64,000 bases of DNA from Thermostichus sp047462415 (GTDB taxonomy: Bacteria; Cyanobacteriota; Cyanobacteriia; Thermostichales; Thermostichaceae). The position numbers and the translations under genes are program-made. Location: NCBI RefSeq assembly GCF_047462415.1, contig NZ_JANSJE010000013.1, positions 1-64,000 of the forward strand. Direction: 5' to 3'. Under the pieces are notes generated by a model. The model was not told the origin of the DNA. It made no database searches and was given only the letters and a program-made list of their open reading frames with translations. Below are positions 35,205-45,017 of this stretch, piece by piece. Each line of letters starts with the position of its first letter. Positions within the stretch are counted from its first letter, which is position 1.

Positions 35205-36785
35205 ATGCCCGCGAAACACACGAACTACTGGAAAACGCTGCTGGCTGGCACCCTGGGTGCAGCGGCAGTCTTAACCCCTGGAGTGGCCTATGCCCAAGCT
35301 ACAGGGCCTGTCACCTCCATCTCTGAGCTTTCCGATGTGCAGCCCACCGACTGGGCATTCCAGGCGCTGCAATCGCTGGTCGAGCGCTACGGCTGTATTG
35401 CCGGCTACCCTGACCGCACCTTCCGCGGCAACCGGGCCATGACCCGTTTTGAGTTTGCCGCCGGGATGAATGCCTGCTTGGATCGCATCAACGAGCTGAT
35501 CGCCGCCGGCCTGGCCGACAAGGTTTCTAAGGAGGACTTGGCTACACTGCAGCGGCTGCAGGAGGAGTTTGCCGCCGAGCTGGCAGCCCTGCGGGGACGG
35601 GTAGACGCGCTGGAAGCCGACGTAAATGACCTGAAGGGCAAGGTCTTCAACCCGGTCACCAAGCTGAATGCCCAAGTGATCACCGCTGTCCTGGGCAGCG
35701 CTCTCACCGACGACCGGGTGGTCAACAACAGGGTGGTGGCCGAGCAGAATCAGGCGAACATGACCCTGCCCTACCGGGTGCGCTTGAACTTCGACGCTTC
35801 CTTTGCTGGGCGTGACCGTCTGCGCATTCGTCTGCAGGCTCGCGATGCGGTAACCACCTTCTTCGCAGGGGATCCGGGCGTTGGCTTCCAAGGGGGTGGT
35901 GGTGGCACCTTCACGCTGGCCCAGTTGGTCTATCAGTTCCCTGCCTTTAACCGCGCTGCCACCATCTACGCCGGCATCACGGGCACGGGGGTGTCCAGTG
36001 TCCTGCAATACAGCGTCCCCTTCGATGCCCTCTCCGACTTTGCCGACCTCCCCAACTCCACGGGAGATGTGCCCAGTGGCACGCTGTTTGGCTTCCGCTA
36101 TCGCCTCGGCGACCAGTTTCGTCTGGCCTACGCCTACAGCACCCGCGGCGGCCAGACCTTGGGCAGAGGTTTCGGTGACAGCGGTTTGACCGGTAACGAC
36201 AGCGCCCACACGGTGGAGCTGGGCTTTCTGCCGACGGAAAATCTGGAGCTGTATTTGCAATTTGCTTCCACCTATCTGCAGGACGCTAGCCGCGGTCCCG
36301 GTTTCCTGGCTACCGGCAGCAGCCTTTTCCGCGGTCCGCTGCGCCGGAATGACGTCACCCCCTCGGCTCGGGTCAATGCCTTTACAGTGGCTGCCAACTG
36401 GGAGCTGAGCCCCCGCATTATCGTGTCCGGCTGGTTTACGGCCGGCAACGTTGACTATAACCTGCCCAACGTGGTGCCGGCTGGCACCATCGATCCGGGC
36501 GATGAAGACTTCAACGGGTTCTTGCTGGGTTTTGCCTTCCCGGATCTCTTCATTGAGGGTGCCAAGGGTGGTGTAGTCTTCGGTCAGCCGATCGTGACCA
36601 CCGACAATGAGGGTGTGTGGGATACCCGGCCCTTCGTCGTGGATGTCTACTACAGCTTCCCGGTCAACGACTACATTACCTTGACGCCCGCTGCCTACTT
36701 TGTGAGCAATCCCAATGGGGGCAGGCCAGGGGACAACGACCCGACCATCGGTGTGGGTGCTCTGCGGGCAGTGTTCACCTTCTAA
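35205..36785 (+). CDS. SLH-domain outer-membrane porin (iron-uptake porin type)
   Basis: 526 residues. A signal peptide ending GVAYA-QAT (about residue 32) is followed by an SLH domain (DVQPTDWAFQALQSLVERYG, GYPDRTFRGNRAMTRFEFAA) that tethers to pyruvylated cell wall, a short coiled coil (about 90-135, LRGRVDALEADVNDLKGKV) and a C-terminal beta barrel ending in a terminal Phe (ALRAVFTF), as outer-membrane proteins do. This is the major cyanobacterial porin family (Som/Slr1908-like), which passes inorganic ions. ATG at 35205 has AAGGAGAG upstream; the longer start at 35178 would spoil the signal peptide. A strong terminator follows. Confidence 0.93.
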   Translation: MPAKHTNYWKTLLAGTLGAAAVLTPGVAYAQATGPVTSISELSDVQPTDWAFQALQSLVERYGCIAGYPDRTFRGNRAMTRFEFAAGMNACLDRINELIAAGLADKVSKEDLATLQRLQEEFAAELAALRGRVDALEADVNDLKGKVFNPVTKLNAQVITAVLGSALTDDRVVNNRVVAEQNQANMTLPYRVRLNFDASFAGRDRLRIRLQARDAVTTFFAGDPGVGFQGGGGGTFTLAQLVYQFPAFNRAATIYAGITGTGVSSVLQYSVPFDALSDFADLPNSTGDVPSGTLFGFRYRLGDQFRLAYAYSTRGGQTLGRGFGDSGLTGNDSAHTVELGFLPTENLELYLQFASTYLQDASRGPGFLATGSSLFRGPLRRNDVTPSARVNAFTVAANWELSPRIIVSGWFTAGNVDYNLPNVVPAGTIDPGDEDFNGFLLGFAFPDLFIEGAKGGVVFGQPIVTTDNEGVWDTRPFVVDVYYSFPVNDYITLTPAAYFVSNPNGGRPGDNDPTIGVGALRAVFTF

Positions 36786-36820
36786 CCCCTTGCTCTCCCG
36801 CCTAGGTTAAAAACAACGGA

Positions 36821-36848
36821 GGGATCCGCCGCGGCGGATCCCTTTTTT
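36821..36848 (+). terminator. Rho-independent terminator of the porin gene
   Basis: GGGATCCGCC/GGCGGATCCC forms a perfect stem with GCGC-type centre, followed by TTTTTT (36843-36848). The stem is built from two GGATCC sites. It lies 36 bp after the porin stop. Confidence 0.9.
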
Positions 36849-36912
36849 GATGGGAAGTTTCCCAAGCCTTGCCCTGGAAGACATCGAGCAAGTTGGAGCG
36901 GGCGCCGGGAAG

Positions 36913-37752
36913 CTAGGGGTTACAAAAGGCGCACTGAGCCGGATCTGCCCAGGTCTCTGCCACAGCCTCGGTGTGGGTGTGGGAACAGCGGGCACAGCCA
37001 TACACCCACGCCTTGGTTACAGGGGTGGGGGCACCACACTGGCCGCAGGGCAGCCCCGAGATGGAACGGATGCGCCAGTAGCCGGGAGTGCCGCAGGCGG
37101 GGCAGAGGCTTTGGGCTTTGGCGATGAGGTTTTGGGTGGCTGCCGCAATCACTTGCAGGCGGGTTGGGTTGTACAGGGCCCGCATATCGGTTTCCAGGTG
37201 CAGCCCTCCCTGGCGGGCCAGCAGCTCTTCCACCACCTGCTTTAGGGTTGCTTCGTCTTGGATCCCTTTGTGGATAACTTGGGGCTTTTCCGGCCGGTCG
37301 AGGGCGATCAGGCCGTGCTGTGGGAACCCCACCTGTCGGGCAAAGTCGAGCGCTTCTGCCCAGCTCTGCACCCAGCGATGGCTGAAATTGGTTTGGGTGC
37401 TTTCTGCGTAGCCCACCAGCTCCAAGGGATCCGCGTCAGGTTCAAAAACCTTGAGCATGACCCACTCCTGGTTCCAAGGGATCCAGGGAAGCTGGGGGTG
37501 GGGGCCGAAAGATCCCTCGCTGGCCAAAACCAAAGAGGCAGGACAAACTTGGCGGGCTCTCTCAATCTTTAGGCGTAGGGTGTGGATGGGATCCCCCGGC
37601 CGGGGCCGCTCCCGTGAGAAGGTGCCCAGTTGGTCGGTGTCGAGAGGTATCACTTGCACCTGGATCCCCAGGTGTTGGGCCAAGAGGGGGCCAATCACTT
37701 GCTCCTTGCGATGCAGGGTTGCCAAGTAGGCAACCCGACCTTTCCATTGCAT
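36913..37752 (-). CDS. DUF6671 family protein with C-terminal zinc ribbon
   Basis: 279 residues. Begins MQWKGRVAYLATLHRKEQVI, with LASEGSFGPHPQLPWIPWNQ and VGYAESTQTNFSHRW in the middle and two cysteine pairs at the end (CPACGTPGYW and CGQCGAP, plus CARC and CAFC), a double zinc ribbon. The N-terminal part has a nucleotide-hydrolase-like alpha/beta look. ATG at 37752 chosen; the longer frame upstream lies antisense to intergenic DNA. Unknown role; not linked to a neighbour. Confidence 0.78.
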   Translation of the reverse strand: MQWKGRVAYLATLHRKEQVIGPLLAQHLGIQVQVIPLDTDQLGTFSRERPRPGDPIHTLRLKIERARQVCPASLVLASEGSFGPHPQLPWIPWNQEWVMLKVFEPDADPLELVGYAESTQTNFSHRWVQSWAEALDFARQVGFPQHGLIALDRPEKPQVIHKGIQDEATLKQVVEELLARQGGLHLETDMRALYNPTRLQVIAAATQNLIAKAQSLCPACGTPGYWRIRSISGLPCGQCGAPTPVTKAWVYGCARCSHTHTEAVAETWADPAQCAFCNP

Positions 37753-37819
37753 AGACTCAGGCCCGACCCCGATCCGGCAAACGAAGTCTACAGCTTTATT
37801 GTTGGGCTCATCGGATGGC

Positions 37820-39526
37820 TCAAACCAGGGGACTGGGTTCTGCCGCCAAGCCCAACTGGGCGACGGCCTCGGCCAAAGCGGCCTCCCGGCTCTCCACAAA
37901 CCGCTCTGCCGGCAAGGGCAAACGTAGGCTTTCCAAGCGCTGTCGGATCCGGCCCCTGGCCCCGACAATCCACACCTGCTTGCCGCGATCTAGGGCCTCA
38001 CGAATGGCATTTTCCAGAGAGAGCGTCGCCGAAACCCCCAGCATCGGCACATCCGACAGATCCACCACCAAAGCCAGACAAGAAGCCACCGCCTGGTGTT
38101 GGCGGGAAATGGCCTGGGAAACCCCGAAGATCATCGGGCCGCTCAGGTAAAACAGCAGCACCTGGCCGCGGCCCTGGCGCAGCAATTCCTTTTCCCGCGG
38201 CGTGAGATCTACGGCATCGTCGGCATCGGTAATGGCTTTCACCTCTTCCGACTGCAGCTCGCTCAAGCGCTGGATGGTGAGCAAATTGGCCACAAACACC
38301 CCCACTCCCACGGCAGCGATGAGATCCACAAACACCGTCATGAACATCACCCCGTACATGATGGCCGCCCCTTTGAGGGAGAGGCGGTGGGCCCGCTTCA
38401 GGAAGCTCCAGTCGAGGATATCCACCCCCACCTTAAAGGCGATCCCCGCCAGCACCGCCATCGGGATCCCTTGGGTGAGGGGAGCGGCAAACAGCACCAC
38501 CATCAAGAGGATGAGGGCGCGGGTGATGCCCGCCAAGGGCGTACGTCCCCCCGACTGAATGTTCACCACCGTGCCCATGGTCGCCCCTGCTCCCGGCAAC
38601 CCCCCCAGGAAGCCGGAGACCAGGTTGGCGATCCCCTGCCCGATCAGCTCTTGGTCAGAGTCGTGGCGGGTGCGGGTGAGGTTGTCGGCAATCACCGCCG
38701 TCAAGAGGGTGTCGATGCAGCCCAGCATGCCCAGCACCACCCCGTCCAACACCAAGCTGGCCAAAGATGAAAAGGGCAACTGCGGCCATTGCACCTGAGG
38801 CAGGCCGGTGGGAATGGGGCCAATGCGCCGCAACTCCCAGTCAGCCATGAACCAGTTGGCCACCAGCGTTCCCAGCACCAGGGCCACCAACTGGGGCGGC
38901 ACCGCCCGTCGCCAGGGCTTGGGATAGAAAAAGAGGATGGCCAGCGTCAGCAGCCCCAACCCCAGTTCCGGCACCTTGAGGTTAAGCAGGTAGGTCGGCA
39001 GGTTCTGCACCGACCCGATCACTCCCCCCTGGCTGGCGTGGCCCAACAGCGGCGGGATCTGCAGCAAAATCATGATCCAGCCAATTCCCGACATAAAGCC
39101 GGAGATGACGCTGTAGGGCATGAGGGTGATGTACTTGCCCAGCTTCAGGGATCCAAACAAAATTTGAAACAGGCCCCCCAGCATGACCACGGTAAAAGCT
39201 GGCCCCAACCCCTGATCCGGATAGCTGGCGGTAACCTTGGCAACCACCGCCGTCATCATCACCGTCATCGGCCCGGTGGGTTCAGAGATAAGGGTGGGGG
39301 TACCGCCGAACAGGGCGGCAAAAAAGCCCACACACACCGCCCCGTACAAACCTGCCACCGGCCCCGCCCCGGAAGCCACCCCAAAGGCCAAAGCCATCGG
39401 CAAGGAAACAATCGCCGTCGTCAGGCCGCCGAAGAGATCCCCACGCCAGTTTTCTAGGCTTAGCCGCCGCTGCCAATCCAGAAATCTCCTACCGCCGGCC
39501 TGCTCTTCTTTCGCTTGCTGCAGCAT
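37820..39526 (-). CDS. Bicarbonate transporter BicA (SulP family)
   Basis: Na+-dependent, high-flux bicarbonate importer feeding the carbon-concentrating mechanism. 568 residues: SulP core with GDLFGGLTTAIVSLPMALAFG, GGTPTLISEPTGPMTV, LGKYITLMPYSVISGFMSGI, LGMLGCIDTLLTAVIADNLT, GQGIANLVSGFLGGLPGAGA and VVNIQSGGRTPLAG, then a C-terminal STAS domain (about 425-555, LVVDLSDVPMLGVSATLSLE). The order and wording match BicA of Synechococcus PCC 7002 closely. ATG at 39526. Divergent from gyrA over a 306-bp gap. No cmp or sbt genes nearby. Confidence 0.93.
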   Translation of the reverse strand: MLQQAKEEQAGGRRFLDWQRRLSLENWRGDLFGGLTTAIVSLPMALAFGVASGAGPVAGLYGAVCVGFFAALFGGTPTLISEPTGPMTVMMTAVVAKVTASYPDQGLGPAFTVVMLGGLFQILFGSLKLGKYITLMPYSVISGFMSGIGWIMILLQIPPLLGHASQGGVIGSVQNLPTYLLNLKVPELGLGLLTLAILFFYPKPWRRAVPPQLVALVLGTLVANWFMADWELRRIGPIPTGLPQVQWPQLPFSSLASLVLDGVVLGMLGCIDTLLTAVIADNLTRTRHDSDQELIGQGIANLVSGFLGGLPGAGATMGTVVNIQSGGRTPLAGITRALILLMVVLFAAPLTQGIPMAVLAGIAFKVGVDILDWSFLKRAHRLSLKGAAIMYGVMFMTVFVDLIAAVGVGVFVANLLTIQRLSELQSEEVKAITDADDAVDLTPREKELLRQGRGQVLLFYLSGPMIFGVSQAISRQHQAVASCLALVVDLSDVPMLGVSATLSLENAIREALDRGKQVWIVGARGRIRQRLESLRLPLPAERFVESREAALAEAVAQLGLAAEPSPLV

Positions 39527-39832
39527 GCTCCACCGCTCTCGACACTATGTAGGTAGGCTACCATTGAGCGTTACCATAAAGACTAGACTAGAGAATAGAT
39601 TTCTATCTATAAGTTTCTTCAGGGATCCCCTTTCGGCGCCGAGTTTGGGAAACTCTCTCTGCCAAGCAGAGCTGCCTGCCGACAGCCGCTCTACCCCAGA
39701 ATGGTAGACTGGAAACACCTGGATTTGGGGTTACTGCCCTAGGTTGCCGACTGTTGGCGGGCAACAACCTTCTGACCTTGCACCCTGCCCGCGCCCAAGC
39801 CGGCCGGGATCCCTCACCTCTACCCCCACCCC
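39527..39832. other. Divergent promoter interval between bicA and gyrA
   Basis: 306 bp. AT-richer around 39570-39620 (TAGACTAGAGAATAGATTTC), which probably carries the promoters for both genes. No LysR-type dyad for CcmR/CmpR was convincing by eye. Confidence 0.55.
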
Positions 39833-42388
39833 ATGAGCGACAACGAATTGACCGCACGCATCATCTCCACCGATCTGCAGCGGGAGATGGCGCAGTCCTA
39901 CCTGGAATACGCCATGAGCGTGATTGTCGGGAGGGCTCTGCCGGATGCCCGCGATGGCCTCAAGCCGGTGCATCGCCGCATCCTCTACGCCATGCACGAG
40001 CTGGGCCTGACGGCGGATCGGCCTTTTCGCAAGTGTGCCCGCGTCGTCGGGGATGTGATCGGGAAATACCATCCCCACGGGGATCAGGCGGTTTACGATG
40101 CCCTGGTGCGCATGGCGCAGGACTTCTCCATGCGGGAGCGCCTGGTGGACGGGCACGGCAACTTCGGCTCCATCGACAACGACCCGCCGGCGGCCATGCG
40201 CTACACCGAGTGCCGCCTCACCGCCTTTGCCCAGGAAGCCCTGCTGCAGGATATCGACGCCAACACCGTCGACTTCATCGACAACTACGACGGATCCCAG
40301 CAAGAGCCGCTGGTGCTGCCGGCGCGGATCCCGCAGTTGTTGTTGAACGGATCTTCCGGCATTGCCGTGGGCATGGCCACCAACATCCCCCCCCACAACC
40401 TGGGAGAGCTGGTGGACGGCCTGATTGCCCTCATCCACAACCCCAACCTGACCAGCCTGGAGTTAATGCAATGGATCCCGGCCCCCGATTTCCCCACTGG
40501 CGGGCTGATCATGGGCCAGGAGGGCATCCGCGAAGCCTATACCACCGGGCGCGGCTCCATCACCCTGCGGGGGGTGGCCACCATCGAGACCATTGAGCAG
40601 CGGGGCCGACCGGCGCGGGACGCCATCATCATCACCGAGCTGCCCTACCAGACCAACAAGGCAGCCATGATTGAAAAAATTGCCGAGCTGGTCAACGACA
40701 AAAAACTGGAAGGCATTGCCGACATTCGCGACGAGAGCGACCGCAGCGGCATGCGGGTGGTGATCGAGCTGAAGCGGGATGCCCAGCCCCAGGTGGTGCT
40801 CAACAACCTCTACAAGCAGACCCCCCTGCAGTCTAGTTTCGGGGTCAACATGCTGGCCATCCTCAACGGCGAGCCGCGCACCCTGACCCTGCGGGACGCG
40901 CTGCAGGCTTTCTTGGATTTCCGGGAGGCGGTGATCGAGCGGCGCACCCGCTATGAGCTACAAAAGGCGGAGGAGCGGGATCACCTGTTGCAGGGGTACC
41001 TGGTGGCTTTGGGGCAGTTGGATCGGGTGATTGCCCTTATCCGCGGAGCTGCTGATACTGCCACAGCCCGCGCTGAGCTGCAGAGCCAACTGGGGCTAAG
41101 CGAAGCGCAGGCCGATGGCATCCTACAAATGCAACTGCGCCGCCTTACCGCCCTGGAAGCGGAGAAAATCCAGGCCGAACACGAGGACTTGCTGCGGCAA
41201 ATTGCCGATTTGCGGGATATTTTGGCCTGTCGGGAGCGGGTGATGCAGATCATCAGCGAAGAGCTGCAGCAGCTCAAGGCCCGCTTTGCCAGCCCGCGCC
41301 GCTCCCGCCTCTGTCTGGAAGACTGTGAGCTGCAGACAGCCGATCTGATCGAGAACCGCGAGACGGTCATCTTTCTCACGGAGCAGGGCTACATCAAGCG
41401 CATGGACATCAAAGAATTTCAGGTGCAGGGGCGGGCCACCCGCGGCAAGGCCGGCACCCGTATCAAAGACGACGATGCCATCGAGCAATTTTTTGCCTGT
41501 CGCAGCCACGACACCATCCTCTTTTTCACAGATCGGGGGATGGTCTATACCCTGCCTGCCTACGAGATCCCGCAGGGAAGCCGCACCGCCCGCGGCAGCG
41601 CCATCGTCCAGTTGCTGCCCCTGAGCCGGGAAGAGCGGGTTACCTCGATGGTGCCCGTGAGCAAGTTCAGCGACGACGAATATCTGGTGATGCTGACCCA
41701 GGGGGGCTACATCAAAAAAACGGCCCTCAGCGCCTTTGCCAATGTGCGTTCCAACGGCCTAATTGCCATTTCTCTGGAGGAAAACGATGAGCTGCGCTGG
41801 GTGCGCCGCGCCCGCTCCAGCGACGATGTAGTGATGGCAACCCGCCAAGGCATGTCCATTCGCTTCCGGGCAGATGACGAGCAACTGCGTCCCCTAGGGC
41901 GGCCTGCTCGCGGCGTGCGGGCCATCACCCTCAACCCCGGTGACGACATCGTCAGTATGGACATTATTTTCGCCGAGTCGGTGATGGCTGCTGAGCGAGA
42001 GGGGGAGGGGCTGGCCAACCCCTGGGTATTGGTGATCACCAAAGAAGGGCGGGGCAAGCGCTCGGCCATCGACCACTTCCGTCAGCAAAACCGGGGTGGC
42101 AAGGGGGTGATCGCCACCAAGTTCCGCCAGGAGTCGGATGAATTGGCTGCCCTGCGCATCGTCAATGCCGAGGACGAGATCCTGTTGGTAACTGCCAGAG
42201 GCATTGTTATGCGCCAGTTGGCCAAGGCCATCCCCACTCAGTCTCGTGAGGCAACAGGGGTGCTGGTGCAGCGCTTGGATCCCGAAGACAGCATTGTAGC
42301 GGTGACGGTGGTGCCGGCCTCTTTTGTCGGGGATCCCACTGAAGTCGAGGAAGAGCCCGCGGGCGAAACCTCGGAAGACAGCCGTTGA
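39833..42388 (+). CDS. DNA gyrase subunit A (GyrA)
   Basis: 851 residues. Introduces negative supercoils with GyrB. Breakage domain: HGDQAVYDALVRMAQ with catalytic Tyr in AMRYTECRL (about residue 123), the QRRS-type loop region, coiled coil and dimer gate (about 370-490), then six-bladed C-terminal domain (about 510-830) with the GyrA box in QGRATRGKAGTR. Start ATG at 39833 with no Shine-Dalgarno match. The last 20 residues are acidic. Sequence is closer to GyrA than ParC because of the GyrA box; a single type II topoisomerase A subunit is usual in cyanobacteria, though a second can occur. Confidence 0.96.
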   Translation: MSDNELTARIISTDLQREMAQSYLEYAMSVIVGRALPDARDGLKPVHRRILYAMHELGLTADRPFRKCARVVGDVIGKYHPHGDQAVYDALVRMAQDFSMRERLVDGHGNFGSIDNDPPAAMRYTECRLTAFAQEALLQDIDANTVDFIDNYDGSQQEPLVLPARIPQLLLNGSSGIAVGMATNIPPHNLGELVDGLIALIHNPNLTSLELMQWIPAPDFPTGGLIMGQEGIREAYTTGRGSITLRGVATIETIEQRGRPARDAIIITELPYQTNKAAMIEKIAELVNDKKLEGIADIRDESDRSGMRVVIELKRDAQPQVVLNNLYKQTPLQSSFGVNMLAILNGEPRTLTLRDALQAFLDFREAVIERRTRYELQKAEERDHLLQGYLVALGQLDRVIALIRGAADTATARAELQSQLGLSEAQADGILQMQLRRLTALEAEKIQAEHEDLLRQIADLRDILACRERVMQIISEELQQLKARFASPRRSRLCLEDCELQTADLIENRETVIFLTEQGYIKRMDIKEFQVQGRATRGKAGTRIKDDDAIEQFFACRSHDTILFFTDRGMVYTLPAYEIPQGSRTARGSAIVQLLPLSREERVTSMVPVSKFSDDEYLVMLTQGGYIKKTALSAFANVRSNGLIAISLEENDELRWVRRARSSDDVVMATRQGMSIRFRADDEQLRPLGRPARGVRAITLNPGDDIVSMDIIFAESVMAAEREGEGLANPWVLVITKEGRGKRSAIDHFRQQNRGGKGVIATKFRQESDELAALRIVNAEDEILLVTARGIVMRQLAKAIPTQSREATGVLVQRLDPEDSIVAVTVVPASFVGDPTEVEEEPAGETSEDSR

Positions 42389-42587
42389 TCCTGAGGCCCC
42401 AGCTTCAGCTCTGGATCCCAGGTGCGGTATTTGCCACGGCAGAGGGGTAGGATCCCGTACCGAGAGGGGTGAGGATTGGGTGTTAGCGTTGACATAGCCC
42501 AAAGCGGCCAACTGCGAAGGCCTGAGGGATCAGGCCAGGCTTCCGAGTTGGGCTGGATCTGCTGTGTTTGGGGAGCTTGGTGACTCC

Positions 42588-42953
42588 ATGTCGAGCCCAT
42601 TAAATTTCATCCCTGGTTTTGAGGCTATGCAAACTCCGAGCCCCGACAACCGGCTCTGGCAGTATCTGCAAGCTCAGGATCCCAGCATTTTTCAGGATAT
42701 TGCCCGCAATTCTTCCCCTGAAGTGCTGGAGATCTTGGGCCACAACATCCGCAGCTTGGTGGGGAGCTTGCCCTCCGATCAATTTGGGGTGCAGATCATC
42801 ACCAACCGCGAGAGCTTGGCGAAAATGCTCTCCGGCGCGATGATGGGCGGCTATTTTCTGCGGGTGATGGAGCAGCGTCTGGCCCTGGAGCAATCCTTGA
42901 GCAGCCCGTCCGCTCCTGACACTTCTCCTCATTCGGAGAGCGGCCATTCTTAG
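42588..42953 (+). CDS. DUF760 family protein
   Basis: 121 residues with the DUF760 core: NRLWQYLQAQDPSIFQDIAR, VLEILGHNIRSLVGSLPSDQ, FGVQIITNRESLAKMLSGAM and MGGYFLRVMEQRLALEQSL. Found in cyanobacteria and in chloroplast proteins of plants; role unknown. ATG at 42588 chosen over GTG at 42564 because GGGAG lies upstream and family members start with a short loop. Confidence 0.88.
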   Translation: MSSPLNFIPGFEAMQTPSPDNRLWQYLQAQDPSIFQDIARNSSPEVLEILGHNIRSLVGSLPSDQFGVQIITNRESLAKMLSGAMMGGYFLRVMEQRLALEQSLSSPSAPDTSPHSESGHS

Positions 42954-43016
42954 CCGCCCAGGCATAACTTCCTGCGGCATGGCGCTAGAGTGGAGCTGTC
43001 GGGCTGGGCCAGGAGC

Positions 43017-45017
43017 ATGCAATTTCTCGTCGCTCTTTTGTTAGCACTGGCGTGGCTGTTTGCCCCCAGCCCGGTTCAAGCCCAAGGGGTTGCTTGCCCC
43101 TACGCCACCTTGCGCCTGGAGTCCAGGCTGGCGGTGGATGCCAAGCAAGTCTGCGAGGCGGCTGCCCCCTGGGCAGCGAAAGGTTTTCGGGTGCTGGTTT
43201 ATCTCACCGATGCGCGGGATCCCTCGGAGCAGGCCTGGTTTGCCCGTTTGGATCGTGTGGAGGCAGAGGCCGGCCTGCGGGATCTGTCGCAAGTGGATTT
43301 TTACGACCGCAACGGCTTGACGGTAGCCGCCAGCACCGATACTTTCCCGCCCTGGGGGTTCAACATCACCTATGGCGAAACCCTCTACGGCACCCGCCTC
43401 GATACCGCCGACCACGAGTACCAACACCTCCGATCCCAGGTGCGCGAGCTGCTTGGCCAAGGGGATCCCTCGCAGGCGCTGGTGGTCGGGCTGCAGCAGA
43501 GCTATCGGCTGGCCTATCCGCCTCCGCCTTCCCCCTGGCCACTGCTGGGAGTGGGGGCCGGTGCCGCAGCGGTGATCGGCGGCACGATCTCCTGGCGCAG
43601 GCAGCGGCGCCGCCGGCAGTTGCAAAACCAGATCCAAGTCCTGCAAGCTCCGGTGGCCACTCTGCTCTTGGCCCTAGAGGGTCTCTTGCCCAGTGACAAG
43701 CCGGAGGAGACTATCTTCTACCGGCTTTATTTGATTTTGGGGGGGGAGCGCTACCCACAGTTGGGATCCCGCCTCCTCGAGACTTTGCAGGCCTGTCGGC
43801 AGGCTCTCACGCAGGCCTTTTGGGTGCAAGGGCAGCTCTCCAACCAAACTCCCACCACCCTCAGGGAGCTGGAGCAGCAGGTGGAAGCCTGGGAACGCCT
43901 CTACATCAGCCTGGTGGGCAGCCGTGAGCGCCTGCTCAACCTCAGCGAAGAGCAACTGCAAACTCTGCTCAACCCGGTGCAGTTTCTTCCCTCTAACCTG
44001 GCCGAGGAAGGGGGATCCCTGCTGCGGCAACTGGAAGACCTGCGCCAACAGTTGGAAGGTCGCCCCCTGAAAGTCGAGCTGCTGCGGGTGGATCCCAACC
44101 GCTTGGATGCCGATGGCATTCTCGGCCTGATCGAGCGGGTGCAACGGGAGCTGGATCGCCTGCAGAAGGCCCCTGCTCTGCTCTCCGCCAAGCTGGCTAC
44201 TCTGGAAAACCGATTGCGCCAAGCCCCTGCGGGGATCCCGACCTCTCTCGGCTCTGGCTTGGCCGGGCTGTTGAACCAAGTGCGCTCCCTGCAGCAAAGG
44301 GGTTTGGATCTGGATGGGTTGGAGCTGGCCGAGGCCGGGATCCGCCTGCTGGATCTGCTGGCTCAACTGCAAACTTGGCAAAACCAGGGCTACCGCTTTC
44401 CCCGGCAGGCCGACGACCTGGCCCAACTGGCCTCAGCCCTGGGATCCCTGCCCGAGCTGCACAGCGCCATCGACAGCCTAGAAAACCACAGCCGCGCCTA
44501 CGTCCAGCAACACCAAAAAAACCAGGCCGAGCTCAGCCGCCTGCAAACTCAGCTCCAAAGCCTCAAGCAGCGCCTACCCGACCTGGATCGCCGGGTGTAT
44601 GGGGGCTTCTTCCGCCACCCGCCGCAGGAAGAGCGCAAAGCGCTGGAAGAAACGAGGCGGCTCCTCCTCTACATCAGCCAAGAGGGGATCCCGGCCATTC
44701 AGCGCTGGAACAGCCTCTCCGAGCAGAACTTCGATCAGGCCCAGCAAGAGATCGAGCGGGTTCAAGCCGCTCTGCAGCGCTGTGCAGACAGGCTGGATCG
44801 CCTGGAGCGATCCCTGTGGCAGGCGGAGCAAGAAGATGAGCGGCACAGCACCGTTACAGTCTTTACCTCGACTTCCTCTTGGGACAGGGACTTTGGCCGC
44901 TCTTCGGGCACGGGATCCTGGGGCGGCTCTTCTGGTTCTTCCGGCTCCTCCTCCCGCCATTCCTCCGGGGGCAGCTCTTCCCGCCACTCTTCGGGCGGCT
45001 CCTCCCGTCGTCGCTAG
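43017..45017 (+). CDS. Envelope protein: TPM-like domain, membrane helix, coiled coil, Ser/Gly-rich tail
   Basis: 666 residues. Signal peptide (FLVALLLALAWLFAPSPVQA) is followed by a domain with TPM-like wording (VCEAAAPWAAKGFRVLVYLT; GFNITYGETLYGTRLDTADH), a single membrane helix at about 180 (PLLGVGAGAAAVIGGTISW) with an Arg-rich stop, a long Leu/Gln/Glu coiled coil (about 200-610) and a tail very rich in Ser, Gly and Arg (GSSGSSGSSSRHSSGGSSSR). The TPM assignment is by pattern only. AGGAG sits one base before ATG 43017, too close to be optimal, so GTG at 42990 is also possible. The 3' end meets the next gene with a 4-bp convergent overlap. Confidence 0.6.
   Translation: MQFLVALLLALAWLFAPSPVQAQGVACPYATLRLESRLAVDAKQVCEAAAPWAAKGFRVLVYLTDARDPSEQAWFARLDRVEAEAGLRDLSQVDFYDRNGLTVAASTDTFPPWGFNITYGETLYGTRLDTADHEYQHLRSQVRELLGQGDPSQALVVGLQQSYRLAYPPPPSPWPLLGVGAGAAAVIGGTISWRRQRRRRQLQNQIQVLQAPVATLLLALEGLLPSDKPEETIFYRLYLILGGERYPQLGSRLLETLQACRQALTQAFWVQGQLSNQTPTTLRELEQQVEAWERLYISLVGSRERLLNLSEEQLQTLLNPVQFLPSNLAEEGGSLLRQLEDLRQQLEGRPLKVELLRVDPNRLDADGILGLIERVQRELDRLQKAPALLSAKLATLENRLRQAPAGIPTSLGSGLAGLLNQVRSLQQRGLDLDGLELAEAGIRLLDLLAQLQTWQNQGYRFPRQADDLAQLASALGSLPELHSAIDSLENHSRAYVQQHQKNQAELSRLQTQLQSLKQRLPDLDRRVYGGFFRHPPQEERKALEETRRLLLYISQEGIPAIQRWNSLSEQNFDQAQQEIERVQAALQRCADRLDRLERSLWQAEQEDERHSTVTVFTSTSSWDRDFGRSSGTGSWGGSSGSSGSSSRHSSGGSSSRHSSGGSSRRR

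Noticed and set aside
42519..42536. Hairpin GGCCTGA/TCAGGCC after gyrA as a terminator
   Set aside because: A 7-bp stem is real but no T-run follows, so a rho-independent terminator is not supported.
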